Part shown: positions 35,921-44,845 of the stretch, one piece after another
How positions within the stretch are numbered: the stretch's first letter is position 1
Layout of the letters: each line of letters begins with the position of its first letter
DNA from: DATAEK01 sp036258055
GTDB taxonomy: Bacteria > Acidobacteriota > Vicinamibacteria > Vicinamibacterales > 2-12-FULL-66-21
Direction of reading: 5' to 3'
Assembly: GCA_036258055.1 (NCBI GenBank)
Contig: DATAEK010000043.1
Coordinates: forward strand, 1-45,113
Length of the DNA stretch: 45,113 bases
The notes under the pieces: generated by a model
What the model was told of the DNA's origin: nothing
What the model saw: only the letters and a program-made list of their open reading frames with translations
The model's database searches: none
Translations under genes and position numbers: made by a program

Positions 35921-36718
35921 CTAACGTGTCACGGGCTTCTGCGCCCGTTGCCTCGACGCTTCGTAGACGAACAGCGCCGCGGCAATCGAGACATTGAGCG
36001 ATTCGACCGGAGGTCGCATCGGGATGGCGACGCGCGCGTCGCATCGCGCGAGTATCGTTTCAGGAAGTCCCACGCCTTCTGCGCCGAGGACCACGGCGAG
36101 AGGCCCACGAAGATCGCAGTCGGGTAGTGGTGTGCCGCCGTGCGGAACCGTCGCCAGAGTGTGTATGCGGCGTTCGCGCAGCGATGTGAGCGTGGCCTCG
36201 ATCGTCTGTCGCACCGCGATTGGGACCCTGAACGTGCTGCCCATGCCGCCTCGAAGGGCCTTCCACCCGAATGGATCGGCGGTGGCCTCAGTGGTGATGA
36301 TTCCGGTCGCGCCGCAGGCCTCGGCGGCGCGCACGATGGCGCCGACGTTGCCGGCGTTCTGGACGCCGTTCAGCACCAGCAGCAGTTGCGGCGCCGTCGC
36401 GGTGACTCGCTCGAGGGAGGCTGTCTCGAGCTGAGCGATCGCCACGATACTGGATGGCGAGCGAACAGGGCTGACAACGGCAAGCACCTGATCCGTCACC
36501 GTCACGATCCTCGTTCCCGCCTTCGAGGCCCTCAACACCAAGGGGTCAGCCGACAATCGATTGGCGATCACTGCGACCTCGACGGGAACGCCCGAGGAGA
36601 GCGCTTCGTTCAGAAGATGCTCGCCGTCGAGCAAGAGGTCGCCGTTCGTGGACCTGTGCGCCGCCAGGTCGCGGAACCGCTTGACCAGCGGGTTCTGGCG
36701 ACTGGTGATCGGCTCCAT
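35921..36718 (-). CDS. TrmH/SpoU-family RNA 2'-O-methyltransferase
   Basis: A 265-residue SPOUT methyltransferase. The N-terminal substrate-binding domain begins MEPITSRQNPLVKRFRDLAAHR; the C-terminal knotted SAM domain shows the three SpoU motifs: NGVQNAGNVGAIVRAAEACG, LGAEGVGLP, and IPMRPPVESLNVSIAAALFVYE. The layout fits TsnR/RlmB-like rRNA modifiers, but the target nucleotide cannot be told. The frame is open upstream to 36916 through the greA promoter region; ATG 36718 is where family similarity begins. First gene of the trmH-rarA-aroC set, divergent from greA. Confidence 0.92.
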   Translation of the reverse strand: MEPITSRQNPLVKRFRDLAAHRSTNGDLLLDGEHLLNEALSSGVPVEVAVIANRLSADPLVLRASKAGTRIVTVTDQVLAVVSPVRSPSSIVAIAQLETASLERVTATAPQLLLVLNGVQNAGNVGAIVRAAEACGATGIITTEATADPFGWKALRGGMGSTFRVPIAVRQTIEATLTSLRERRIHTLATVPHGGTPLPDCDLRGPLAVVLGAEGVGLPETILARCDARVAIPMRPPVESLNVSIAAALFVYEASRQRAQKPVTR

Positions 36719-36728
36719 CCCGGTGGTG

Positions 36729-36734
36729 ATTGTA
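36729..36734 (-). promoter_or_regulatory. Candidate -10 box of the trmH-rarA-aroC unit
   Basis: TACAAT on the minus strand lies 10 bases before the methyltransferase ATG, which would give an almost leaderless mRNA. The -35 region is poor. Confidence 0.3.
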
Positions 36735-36830
36735 CCCGCAGTTCTGCTACCATCACGATTCGGCGGCGGTACGAACGGTTCAACTCGGCAAATCGAACGA
36801 TCGGCAGAAGGGCCCAGTAGCGAGAGGACA

Positions 36831-37295
36831 ATGAAGGCGCGGCTCCTGAAGAAATTCGAAGACGAGATCGCCCAGCTGGACAAGGAGCTGAAGACCGAGC
36901 TCCCGCTGGAGATCAAGCGGGCGCGCGAGCTCGGCGATCTGCGCGAAAACGCCGAGTATCACGCGGCGAAGGAACGGCAGCGTCTCGTGGAGGTGCGCAT
37001 CAGCATGCTCAAGAAGCGCGTGAGCGAGATCTCGCTGATGAACCTCGAGAAGATTCCGCACGACAAGGTCGGGTTCGGCTCGACGGTCCATCTCAAGGAT
37101 CCTGCGGGCACCATCATCGTGTACCAGCTGGTGATGCCGGAGGATGCCGACGCCGAACACGGGCTCATCTCCACGGCCTCGCCGATCGGCCGCGCCCTGC
37201 TCAACAAGGAAGAAGGAGACGAAGCGACCGTCTCCACGCCAAATGGTTCGCGTCGTTTCGAGGTCGTCAAGCTCCTCACGATTCACGACGACTAG
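36831..37295 (+). CDS. greA: Transcription elongation factor GreA
   Basis: A 154-residue GreA that stimulates RNA polymerase to cleave backtracked transcripts. The N-terminal coiled coil carries the acidic tip: IKRARELGDLRENAEYHAAKERQ, with D and E residues at the turn. The C-terminal FKBP-like domain follows (GSTVHLKD through SPIGRALLNKEEGDEATV). The second helix ends slightly shorter than in E. coli GreA. ATG 36831 follows GAGAGG closely. It is divergent from the trmH-like gene with a 112-base spacer. Confidence 0.95.
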   Translation: MKARLLKKFEDEIAQLDKELKTELPLEIKRARELGDLRENAEYHAAKERQRLVEVRISMLKKRVSEISLMNLEKIPHDKVGFGSTVHLKDPAGTIIVYQLVMPEDADAEHGLISTASPIGRALLNKEEGDEATVSTPNGSRRFEVVKLLTIHDD

Positions 37296-37319
37296 GCTCC
37301 AGGCGAGTAGCCGCGCTGC

Positions 37320-38750
37320 GTGCTGACCCCTGACACTCCCGAACGGCTCTACTCGACACGACTCCGCACGGCGGTTGTGTTCACCGGATCCGGAACCGCC
37401 GGCGCCTATCACGCCGGGGTCTTGCGCGCACTCCAGGAAGCGGGCGTACGGATCGATCTCGTCAGCGGCCGCGGCGCCGGCGCGGCGAGCGCCGTGTTTA
37501 CCGCGATTGACGGCGCGGCACGGCTCTGGGAGCCCGACGGCGTGTGGAAGGGGCCGTCGGCCCGCGCGTTCTACGCGTGGCGTCCGCCGCTGCGCGCCGC
37601 AGGTTGGGCGCTGACGGCTGCGGCCGGCATCATTGCCGTCCCCCTTGCGCTTCTGGTGCTCGCCGTCGTGCTGGCGATTGCCGGAATGCTTCTCACGCTG
37701 GTCGGGCTCGCCCGCGCCGCGGCAGCAGTCACGTCCTGGTACAGCAGCTGGATCGAGGTGCTGTTCACGCCGGCGAGCCTTCCCACAATCATCCCGAGGC
37801 TCGCACTCCTCGCCATTTTGATCGGGGTCTGCATCGTCGTCGTGTCGACGGCGATGGCGTGGTTGCGGACCGGGCCGCGGCGCCGATCACGCGTGTGGGG
37901 TGTCGCCCGTTTGCTTGGCGCGCCATTGACCGCGGCGACATTGAGCGCGAGATGCACGACGGAGCTGTGGAATCTGATCCGCGGCGCCGCGCCGCTGGCG
38001 ACGCCGGAACCCGCGGAACTGGGACGGCGCTATCTCGAGCTCTTGACGGAGAACCTCGGACAGCCGGGATTTCGCGAGCTGCTGCTGACCGTGCACGACA
38101 TGGATGTGCGCCGCGATCTGGTGTTCGCCTTGCTCGGCGCGAAGCCGCGCGCGCGGTTCTTCAACCGTCCGCACGCCGCGGACAACGGCGCACGTCAACT
38201 GGAGGCGTTCGATCTCGCGGGTGCGGCCCGCGACCATCTCCTTGACGCCCTTCTCGGTGCGCTTGCCGTTCCGATCGCGACCGATCCGCACTTGATCGCG
38301 TTTGCCGCCGACAGCACGTGGCGGGGTGAGACGCATCGAGTCTGCGATCGACCGGGTGCGCTCTCGCGGCTGGTCGAAGAGATCGCCGCCGCGGGAGCTG
38401 AGCAGGTCGTGCTCGTATCGGCCTCCCCGATGCCCGCTCGCGCTCACGAGCTCAGCGCGGGGCGCTCGGATCTTCGCGGTCGCGCCGGAGAGCAGCTCGC
38501 GGCGTTCGAAGCCGCCGACGTTCGCGATGTCGTCGAGCAATTCACCGGGCGATTCGCCGGGTTGTTCGTGATTCGCCCGGCCTACAATCCTGTAGGGCCG
38601 CTCGACTTCACCGGGGTCTACGACGAGCGCTCGGATCGGACGCACACGCTCGGAGAGTTGCTCGATCGCGGATACGAGGATGCGTACCGCCAATTCATCG
38701 AGCCGGTCGTCGGCGCCAGTGGGGACAAGATCGCGACAGTCCAACAGTGA
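37320..38750 (+). CDS. Patatin-like membrane protein lacking the nucleophile serine
   Basis: A 476-residue protein whose N-terminus matches the patatin phospholipase fold: the oxyanion segment GSGTAGAYHAG (23-33), then the nucleophile-elbow position. Where active members have G-x-S-x-G, this protein has G50-R-G-A-G54, so the catalytic serine is replaced by Gly52. Hydrophobic segments follow at about 92-130 and 155-180, inserted before the rest of the fold (PLDFTGVYDERSDRTHTLGELLDRGYEDAYRQFI near the end). It may be a membrane-bound pseudoenzyme; a sequence error seems unlikely because the whole elbow differs. Start GTG 37320 is 24 bases after greA and is the least certain point. Confidence 0.7.
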   Translation: MLTPDTPERLYSTRLRTAVVFTGSGTAGAYHAGVLRALQEAGVRIDLVSGRGAGAASAVFTAIDGAARLWEPDGVWKGPSARAFYAWRPPLRAAGWALTAAAGIIAVPLALLVLAVVLAIAGMLLTLVGLARAAAAVTSWYSSWIEVLFTPASLPTIIPRLALLAILIGVCIVVVSTAMAWLRTGPRRRSRVWGVARLLGAPLTAATLSARCTTELWNLIRGAAPLATPEPAELGRRYLELLTENLGQPGFRELLLTVHDMDVRRDLVFALLGAKPRARFFNRPHAADNGARQLEAFDLAGAARDHLLDALLGALAVPIATDPHLIAFAADSTWRGETHRVCDRPGALSRLVEEIAAAGAEQVVLVSASPMPARAHELSAGRSDLRGRAGEQLAAFEAADVRDVVEQFTGRFAGLFVIRPAYNPVGPLDFTGVYDERSDRTHTLGELLDRGYEDAYRQFIEPVVGASGDKIATVQQ

Positions 38751-38802
38751 AATGGTGACACCCGGTCGACGGCGTCGGTGTACATTCTGGACGCCCGATC
38801 TC

Positions 38803-38881
38803 AGGCCCGGCCTTCAGGTCGGGCGTGCTCAAGACGGCAACCACCTGATTCGGCACACGCCCGACCTGAAAGGCCGGGCCT
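38803..38881. repeat. Long inverted repeat upstream of the PLP-enzyme gene
   Basis: Arm aggcccggccttcaggtcgg (start of a 25-base arm, 38803-38827) is complementary to 38856-38881, with one extra A in the right arm and a 28-base loop. A further partial copy of the arm (cgcccgatct, 38792-38801) lies just before, so alternative hairpins are possible. The 13-mer tcaggcccggcct here also occurs in the promoter spacer at 32385-32397. It could end transcription of the patatin-like gene or be a dispersed palindromic element. Confidence 0.7.
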
Positions 38882-38902
38882 ACTCGTGAAGGATCTGCAG
38901 TC

Positions 38903-40057
38903 ATGAAGGCGACCGAGCTCATTCATCCCGTCGAGGCCCGCGAGGACGCGGCGCCCCTCACCACGCCCATTTACGAGACGACGACCTTCGTGTTCGAGAG
39001 CGCGGAGGAAGTGCGCCAGTACAACGAGGGGAAGTCGACGAAATTCCTGTACTCCCGCTACGGAAACCCGACGGTCACGGCGGTTGAACGGACGATCGCG
39101 GCACTCGAAGGCGGCGAAGTCGCGCTCGTGCTCTCGAGCGGGCAGGCGGCGACGACGACGGCGCTCCTGGGACTGCTGAAGGCGGGCGACGAGGTCGTCT
39201 GCAGCTCGGCGATCTACGGCGGCACGCTTCACCTGATCGCCGACCTGTTGCCGAAGTTCGGAATCAAGTCACGGTTCGTTTCACTTGAAGATCTCGGACA
39301 GCCCGACTCGGTCATCTCGAATGCCACGAAGCTCCTGTGGTTCGAGTCGCCAATCAATCCCACGCTCCGCTGCGTCGACGTAGCGGCGATCGCGCGCGCC
39401 TGTCGCGCACGCAAGGTCATCTCGGCGGTGGACAACACGTTCGCCAGTCCGGTCAACCAGCTGCCGATCGCGCTCGGCGTGGACATCGTGATGCACAGCG
39501 CCACGAAGTATCTCAACGGACACAGCGACGTCACCGCCGGCGCGCTCGTCGGGCCGGCGGGCTTGCTCGAGCCGGTGATCAAGGCGCGCAGGCAGCTCGG
39601 GACCGTACTCGATCCGTACGCGGCCTATGCGCTCGGCCGCGGCCTGAAGACCCTCGCCGTCCGGGTCGAACGCCACAACGCGAGCGCTCTCGCGATCGCC
39701 CGATGGCTGTCGCGCGATCGACGTGTCGAGCGGGTGTATTACCCCGGTCTCGAGACGCATCCCGATCACGCGTTGGCCGCCCGGCAGATGCGCGGCTTCG
39801 GCGGTGTGATCTGTATCGATCTCGGCGGCAGCTACGAACGCGCAGCCTCATTTTTCGATCGGCTGAGTGTTTTCCGCCGCGCAGCCAGCCTCGGCGGCGT
39901 CGAGAGTCTCTGCAGTCTGCCGGTGCTGACGTCGCAGTGGGGACACTCCGCGGACGAACTCGCGCGCGCCGGCGTGACACACGGCATGGCTCGGCTGTCG
40001 GTTGGGTTGGAGGACGTGGAAGACCTGATCGCCGATCTGGATCAGGCGCTAGGGTAA
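38903..40057 (+). CDS. Trans-sulfuration family PLP enzyme (Cys/Met metabolism)
   Basis: A 384-residue fold-type I PLP enzyme of the cystathionine gamma-synthase/gamma-lyase group. The cofactor lysine is K202 in HSATKYLNGHSDVTAG; the YSRYGNPTV and SSGQAATTTALL blocks and the C-terminal SLGGVESL and RLSVGLED are typical. At the position where methionine gamma-lyases have Cys (after Tyr-Gly) this has Gly (Y105-G-G), which favours a synthase or cystathionine lyase over a methionine lyase. Which of them cannot be settled. AAGGA lies nine bases before ATG 38903. It converges with the DHH gene, whose stop is eight bases away. Confidence 0.9.
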   Translation: MKATELIHPVEAREDAAPLTTPIYETTTFVFESAEEVRQYNEGKSTKFLYSRYGNPTVTAVERTIAALEGGEVALVLSSGQAATTTALLGLLKAGDEVVCSSAIYGGTLHLIADLLPKFGIKSRFVSLEDLGQPDSVISNATKLLWFESPINPTLRCVDVAAIARACRARKVISAVDNTFASPVNQLPIALGVDIVMHSATKYLNGHSDVTAGALVGPAGLLEPVIKARRQLGTVLDPYAAYALGRGLKTLAVRVERHNASALAIARWLSRDRRVERVYYPGLETHPDHALAARQMRGFGGVICIDLGGSYERAASFFDRLSVFRRAASLGGVESLCSLPVLTSQWGHSADELARAGVTHGMARLSVGLEDVEDLIADLDQALG

Positions 40058-40065
40058 AGCCGGGC

Positions 40066-41502
40066 CTATCGCGCGACCGGCTCGCGCTTCTTTTCCTTCT
40101 CGACCGGCGCCTCGTGCAGGAACTGCTCCGCCATGTCCGCAATCTTGGCGGTCAGCTCGGGACCGGAGCTGTCGCCGAACTTCTGACGGAACCGCTCGAC
40201 CGGCACCACGGCTTTCGCCATCGCCCGGTGTCCGCCGGCGCTGCCGATGTCCCCGAACCATCGCTTCACGAACTCTCCCGCATTGCGCGAGTAGCCGAGA
40301 TTCCGCACGCTCAGGATGAACGTATTGCCGACGATGCCGGCGACGATCGTCCATTTGACGTCCTCGAGCTGCAGGAAGAAGTCCGCCGTGTAGGGGATGA
40401 AGTCCTCGCGCGGCGCCTCGCCGACAAACGCCGTAAAGACCTGTTCCCTCAGGACGCCGGTCTGACTGGCGCGGGTGACGTACGCCAGCCGCTCCAGCGT
40501 GATCTCGGCGCCTTCCATCTTTCTGATCAGCGCGGCGTCGGCGAGTGGATAGAGGAAGGTGAACGCCTCGAGATCGACGCGGTTGGTGTGGCGCGCGAAG
40601 AACAGCGTGTCGGACTTGATCGCGTAGAGCATCGCGGTGGCCGTCCGCTCGGAGATGTTCACGTCCACGGCGCGCAGGTGCTCGGTCAGGATCGTGGAGG
40701 TCGATCCGTAGTCGGCACGAATGTCCTTGAATACCGCGCTGTATCCCGGCTGCTCCGGATGATGATCGATGACCAGATCCGCACGATCGAGCAGGCCGCC
40801 GAAGTAGTGCGGCTGCACGTCCACGGTGGCGATCCGCTCGAACTCCTGCAGTGATGCCGGCGTGATTTGCTCGACCTGAATATCGAGCATGTTCGCCATG
40901 CGCAGGTTCTCGGGACGGGTCACGCCCTGCATCGCGCCGATGATGGCGGTGGTCTTCGTACGGCGGAGCAGGTTGCGCAGAGCCAGGCCACTTGCCAGCG
41001 CGTCGGGATCCGGATCGTTGTGCAGCAGGATCAGGACGCGGTCGGCGTCGGCGAAGTACCGCTGATATTGCAGCACCCGCGCCCGCGTCATCGATCGACT
41101 GAGCTCGGTCACCAGACTCGGCCGAACGAGCTCCGAGAGATCGAGATAGGTCACGTCCGGCAGCGCGCCGCGGTCGGTCTCGGCGCCCTTGCCGTTGTTG
41201 CGCGAGGCCGTGCGCAGCACGTAAATCAGCGTTCCGCCCGCGTCGCGGATCGCGGAGACCGTTTTCTTGATGCTCCGGCGGGCGTTCTCTTCGACGATGA
41301 AGCAGGTGTTCGGAGAGATGTCGGCTTTGAGGTAGGTGTCAATCCGGCGAGGATCGCCGGTGATGACCTGCAGGCCGGCATCGTGCAACCGGCGCGCGAG
41401 CGGCCGGCTTTCGATCAGGAAATCGACTTCGAAGTTGGGTAGCAGGACGGCGTCGAGCGAGCGGATGATCAGCTCATCCTGACAGATCGCAAGAACGCGC
41501 AC
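40066..41502 (-). CDS. Rossmann (TrkA-N-like)-DHH-DHHA1 phosphoesterase
   Basis: A 478-residue three-part protein. Residues 1 to about 110 form a Rossmann-like TrkA-N/RCK fold (VLAICQDELIIRSLDAVLL, then ITGDPRRIDTYLKADI), without a clear GxGxxG. The DHH domain has HNDPDPDALASG, and DHHPEQPG, the DHH signature; the DHHA1 end has SAGGHRAMAKAVVP. DHH-DHHA1 enzymes act on nanoRNA, pAp or cyclic dinucleotides, and the added nucleotide-binding domain may regulate it. GTG 41502 starts directly at the Rossmann strand; an upstream ATG at 41562 would add a Trp-rich 20-residue stretch. No c-di-AMP cyclase is in the window. Confidence 0.85.
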   Translation of the reverse strand: MRVLAICQDELIIRSLDAVLLPNFEVDFLIESRPLARRLHDAGLQVITGDPRRIDTYLKADISPNTCFIVEENARRSIKKTVSAIRDAGGTLIYVLRTASRNNGKGAETDRGALPDVTYLDLSELVRPSLVTELSRSMTRARVLQYQRYFADADRVLILLHNDPDPDALASGLALRNLLRRTKTTAIIGAMQGVTRPENLRMANMLDIQVEQITPASLQEFERIATVDVQPHYFGGLLDRADLVIDHHPEQPGYSAVFKDIRADYGSTSTILTEHLRAVDVNISERTATAMLYAIKSDTLFFARHTNRVDLEAFTFLYPLADAALIRKMEGAEITLERLAYVTRASQTGVLREQVFTAFVGEAPREDFIPYTADFFLQLEDVKWTIVAGIVGNTFILSVRNLGYSRNAGEFVKRWFGDIGSAGGHRAMAKAVVPVERFRQKFGDSSGPELTAKIADMAEQFLHEAPVEKEKKREPVAR

Positions 41503-41741
41503 GTCAGCCGAGCCTCGGGAGAGCCACAGCCGCAGTCCGCAAAGTGTCCATGCCCAAAACATCCATTATACGCGGGCTCCGACCGAGGCGGGGTCGACCC
41601 AAAGGGCCCGTCCGCTCTCGCGTCAACTCCTGGTGCACACTGGATACGACCTGGAATACACTCACTGCGGCCGCGCGGGAGTGGTCGACGGGTACGGATT
41701 CTCTCGGGCACAGCCGGGAGTATCGGGCCAAGGGGGTGGGT

Positions 41742-42668
41742 GTGCATCGCGCAGCAGCAGTGGCAGCCATGACGATTGCGGCTTCCGCGACGATGTCGGC
41801 CCAGCAGACGTTCCGTGCAGGAGTCGATCTCGTCCATTTCACCGTCGTTGTCACCGACAAGGCGGGCGCGCCGGTCACGGGTCTCAAGGCCGAGGATTTC
41901 GAGATCGTCGAAGAAGGCAAACCGCAGACAATCAGCTACTTTGCCGAGGGCGATCCTGACCAGAAATCGGATATCGGCAAGGCCATGCCGCTGCACCTGG
42001 GGCTGGCGCTCGACACGAGCGGCAGCATGGACCCCGACATCAACGACGTCCGCACCGCGGTCATCAAGTTCCTCAACGCGAACGAACACGCCGCTGACGT
42101 CACGCTCATCGACTTCGACACCGAGGTGCGCGTCGCGCGTTACGAGTCCTCGCAGTATCCCAGGTTGATCGAACGAATCCGCGGACAGAAGCCGGACGGA
42201 TGGACCGCTTTCTACGACGCGCTCGGCGTGTATCTCAGTGGCGCCGCCGAACAGGATGGCCAGAAGATCGTGCTCGTCTACACCGACGGCGGCGACACGC
42301 GCAGCTCGCTGACCTACCACGATCTCCTCGATCTGCTGAAAGCCTCGGACGTGACCGCCTATGTGATCGGATACCTCGAGCATCAGTCCTCGTCGACGCG
42401 GAACGAGCAGCGCATGCAGCTCCAGCGGATCGCGGCCATCACCGGCGGTCAGGCGTTCTTTCCGATGAGCACCAAGGAGCTCGACCGGGTCTACGAGAAC
42501 ATCCAGCGCGAGATCTCCGCCCGATACAGCTTCGGCTACATTTCCACCAACCCCCGGATGGATGGTGCCTGGCGGCAGGTACAGATCCGCCTCAAACGTC
42601 CCGATCTGAAGGGGGCGCGGCTGCGGACCCGCGCCGGGTACTTCGCACCCTACAAAGAAAGCCGCTGA
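41742..42668 (+). CDS. Secreted VWFA-domain protein of acidobacterial type
   Basis: A 308-residue protein of the VWFA-related group that is especially common in Acidobacteria. The signal peptide (1-20) is cut near MSA-QQTF. A beta-rich segment follows (FRAGVDLVHFTVVVTDKAGAPVTGLKAEDFEIVEEGK), then the von Willebrand A domain with an intact metal-site DTSGS (D91, S93, S95), a conserved central TAFYDAL, and the C-terminal YSFGYISTN region. Such proteins bind ligands through Mg2+ at the MIDAS; the ligand is unknown. The open frame runs upstream to 41544, but only GTG 41742 (or GTG 41736) gives a signal peptide at the N-terminus. Divergent from the DHH gene. Confidence 0.88.
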   Translation: MHRAAAVAAMTIAASATMSAQQTFRAGVDLVHFTVVVTDKAGAPVTGLKAEDFEIVEEGKPQTISYFAEGDPDQKSDIGKAMPLHLGLALDTSGSMDPDINDVRTAVIKFLNANEHAADVTLIDFDTEVRVARYESSQYPRLIERIRGQKPDGWTAFYDALGVYLSGAAEQDGQKIVLVYTDGGDTRSSLTYHDLLDLLKASDVTAYVIGYLEHQSSSTRNEQRMQLQRIAAITGGQAFFPMSTKELDRVYENIQREISARYSFGYISTNPRMDGAWRQVQIRLKRPDLKGARLRTRAGYFAPYKESR

Positions 42669-42837
42669 CCCCGCCCCCGCGTCCTGGGGTCGCGCCACCA
42701 TGCGATCGGGCTGCGCGTGCCCGTCGGGGCCGTCCCCGGCAAGCGTTACGTGAGCCCTTCCGGTCCGATTTTGCGCACATCGTGGTACGATGGGCGGTTC
42801 ACGTCCCGTCGGACGGACGCGCCTGTACTTCTACGCC

Positions 42838-44844
42838 ATGGCATCCAGGTACGATCGCTTCAAGCTGGTGACGGACTTCGAGCTCCGCGGGGATCAAGCC
42901 CGCGCCATCGACGAGCTCGTCGAGGGGTTGAACCGCGGCGACAAGGCCCAGGTTCTGCTCGGCGTCACGGGATCGGGCAAGACCTTCACCATGGCGCAGT
43001 GCATCGCGCAGGTGAACCGCCCCACCCTGGTGATGGCGCACAACAAGACGCTCGCCGCCCAGCTTTATCAGGAGTTCCGCCGGTTTTTCCCGGAGAACGC
43101 CGTCGAGTACTTCGTCAGCTACTACGACTACTACCAGCCCGAAGCCTACGTCCCCAGCACCGACTCGTACATCGAGAAAGAAGCCACGATCAATGACGAG
43201 ATCGACCGGATGCGGCTCTCGGCCACGCGGTCGCTCTTCGAACGCCGGGACGTCATCATCGTTGCCAGCGTCTCTTGTATTTACGGGCTGGGTTCCCCCG
43301 AGGCGTACTACGGAATGATGCTGCCGCTCGAGCGGGGCCAGCGCATCGAGCGCGAGCAGATCCTGCGCAAGCTGGTGGAGATTCAGTACGAGCGGAACGA
43401 TCACGACTTCAATCGCGGCGTCTTCCGGGTCCGGGGTGACATCGTCGAGGTCTACCTGTCCTACGAGGACGCCGCGCTCCGGATCGAGCTCTTCGGCGAC
43501 GAAGTGGACGAGATCGTCACCTTCGACCCCCTCACCGGCAAGAGCATCCGCCGGAACGACAAGGTCGCCATCTACCCGAAGACGCACTTCGTCACGTCGC
43601 GGGATCGAACGAAGCAGGCCGTGGAGTCGATCAAAGTCGAGCTCGCGTGGTATCGGCAGCAGCTCGAGTCGGAAGGCAAGGTGCTCGAAGCACACCGGCT
43701 TCACCAGCGGACGATGTTCGACCTGGAGATGATCAAGGAGATCGGGTACTGCCACGGGATCGAAAACTACGCGCGGCACCTGACGGGTCGCGCCCCGGGC
43801 GAGCCGCCGCCGACACTCCTCGACTACCTCCCGGACGACGCGCTGACGATCGTGGACGAGAGCCACCAGACCGTCCCGCAGATCCGGGGTATGTACCACG
43901 GCGACCGCTCGCGGAAGGAAGTGCTGGTCGCGTATGGGTTCCGGCTGCCGTCGGCGCTCGACAATCGCCCACTCAACTTCGAGGAGTGGGAAAAGCGGGT
44001 TCCGCAGCTGATGTTCGTGTCGGCAACACCGGGTCCCTACGAGCTCCATCATTCAGGGGGTGTCGTCGTCGAGCAGATCATCCGGCCGACCGGGCTCGTG
44101 GATCCGGTCATCGAGGTGCGCCCCGTCCGCGGACAAGTCGATGACCTGCTTGGGGAGATTCGCGACCGCGCCGCAAAAGGGGAGCGCGTGCTCGTGACCA
44201 CGCTCACGAAGCGGATGGCGGAGGACCTGACGCAGTACTACCAGGAACTGGGGGTCAAGGTCCGGTACCTGCACTCCGACATCGACACCCTCGAGCGGAT
44301 CCAGATCCTGCGCGATCTGCGCCGCGGAGAATTCGACGTTCTCGTGGGGATCAACCTGCTGCGCGAGGGATTGGACCTGCCGGAAGTCTCGCTCGTGGCG
44401 ATTCTGGATGCCGACAAGGAAGGATTCCTGCGATCGGGCGGCTCGCTGATTCAAACCGTCGGGCGGGCTGCCCGCAACGTCAACGGCCGTGCGATCATGT
44501 ACGCCGACGCGATGACCGATTCGATGCGCCAGGCCATCGGCGAGACCGACCGCCGGCGCAAGATTCAGGAAGCCTACAACCAGGAGCACGGCATCACCCC
44601 GGCCTCGATCGTCAAGAGCATCGACGAAGTGCTGACGAGCATCTATGAACGCGACTACGTCACGGTGCCCTCGGAGGCGGAGGAGTTCCGGACCCACGGT
44701 GAGCTCGAGGCGCACATCACGACCCTCCAGACGCAGATGAAAGCCGCGGCGGCCAACCTCGAATTCGAGAAGGCCGCCCAGATTCGCGACCGCATCAAAC
44801 AGCTGCGAACGAGGGAGCTGGGGCTGACGGGGAGCAGACGCTGA
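42838..44844 (+). CDS. uvrB: Excinuclease ABC subunit B
   Basis: A 668-residue UvrB of the nucleotide-excision repair complex. Walker A GVTGSGKT is at 42-49; the beta-hairpin that probes damage is in YDYYQPEAYVPSTDSYIEKEATINDEIDRMR; helicase motifs include DESH (VDESHQTVPQ) and GRAARN. The C-terminal UVR motif (LEFEKAAQIRDRIKQLRT) binds UvrC. ATG 42838 gives the usual N-terminus MASRYDRFKLVTDF; an ATG at 42790 would add 16 residues without family similarity. A TACGAT box at 42785-42790 may be the -10 of its promoter. Confidence 0.96.
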   Translation: MASRYDRFKLVTDFELRGDQARAIDELVEGLNRGDKAQVLLGVTGSGKTFTMAQCIAQVNRPTLVMAHNKTLAAQLYQEFRRFFPENAVEYFVSYYDYYQPEAYVPSTDSYIEKEATINDEIDRMRLSATRSLFERRDVIIVASVSCIYGLGSPEAYYGMMLPLERGQRIEREQILRKLVEIQYERNDHDFNRGVFRVRGDIVEVYLSYEDAALRIELFGDEVDEIVTFDPLTGKSIRRNDKVAIYPKTHFVTSRDRTKQAVESIKVELAWYRQQLESEGKVLEAHRLHQRTMFDLEMIKEIGYCHGIENYARHLTGRAPGEPPPTLLDYLPDDALTIVDESHQTVPQIRGMYHGDRSRKEVLVAYGFRLPSALDNRPLNFEEWEKRVPQLMFVSATPGPYELHHSGGVVVEQIIRPTGLVDPVIEVRPVRGQVDDLLGEIRDRAAKGERVLVTTLTKRMAEDLTQYYQELGVKVRYLHSDIDTLERIQILRDLRRGEFDVLVGINLLREGLDLPEVSLVAILDADKEGFLRSGGSLIQTVGRAARNVNGRAIMYADAMTDSMRQAIGETDRRRKIQEAYNQEHGITPASIVKSIDEVLTSIYERDYVTVPSEAEEFRTHGELEAHITTLQTQMKAAAANLEFEKAAQIRDRIKQLRTRELGLTGSRR

Positions 44845-44845
44845 C

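Noticed and set aside
42667..42691. gacccc/ggggtc hairpin after the VWFA gene as a terminator
   Set aside because: The stem has only six base pairs, a 13-base loop and no T-run, so it is not distinguishable from chance in this GC-rich sequence.
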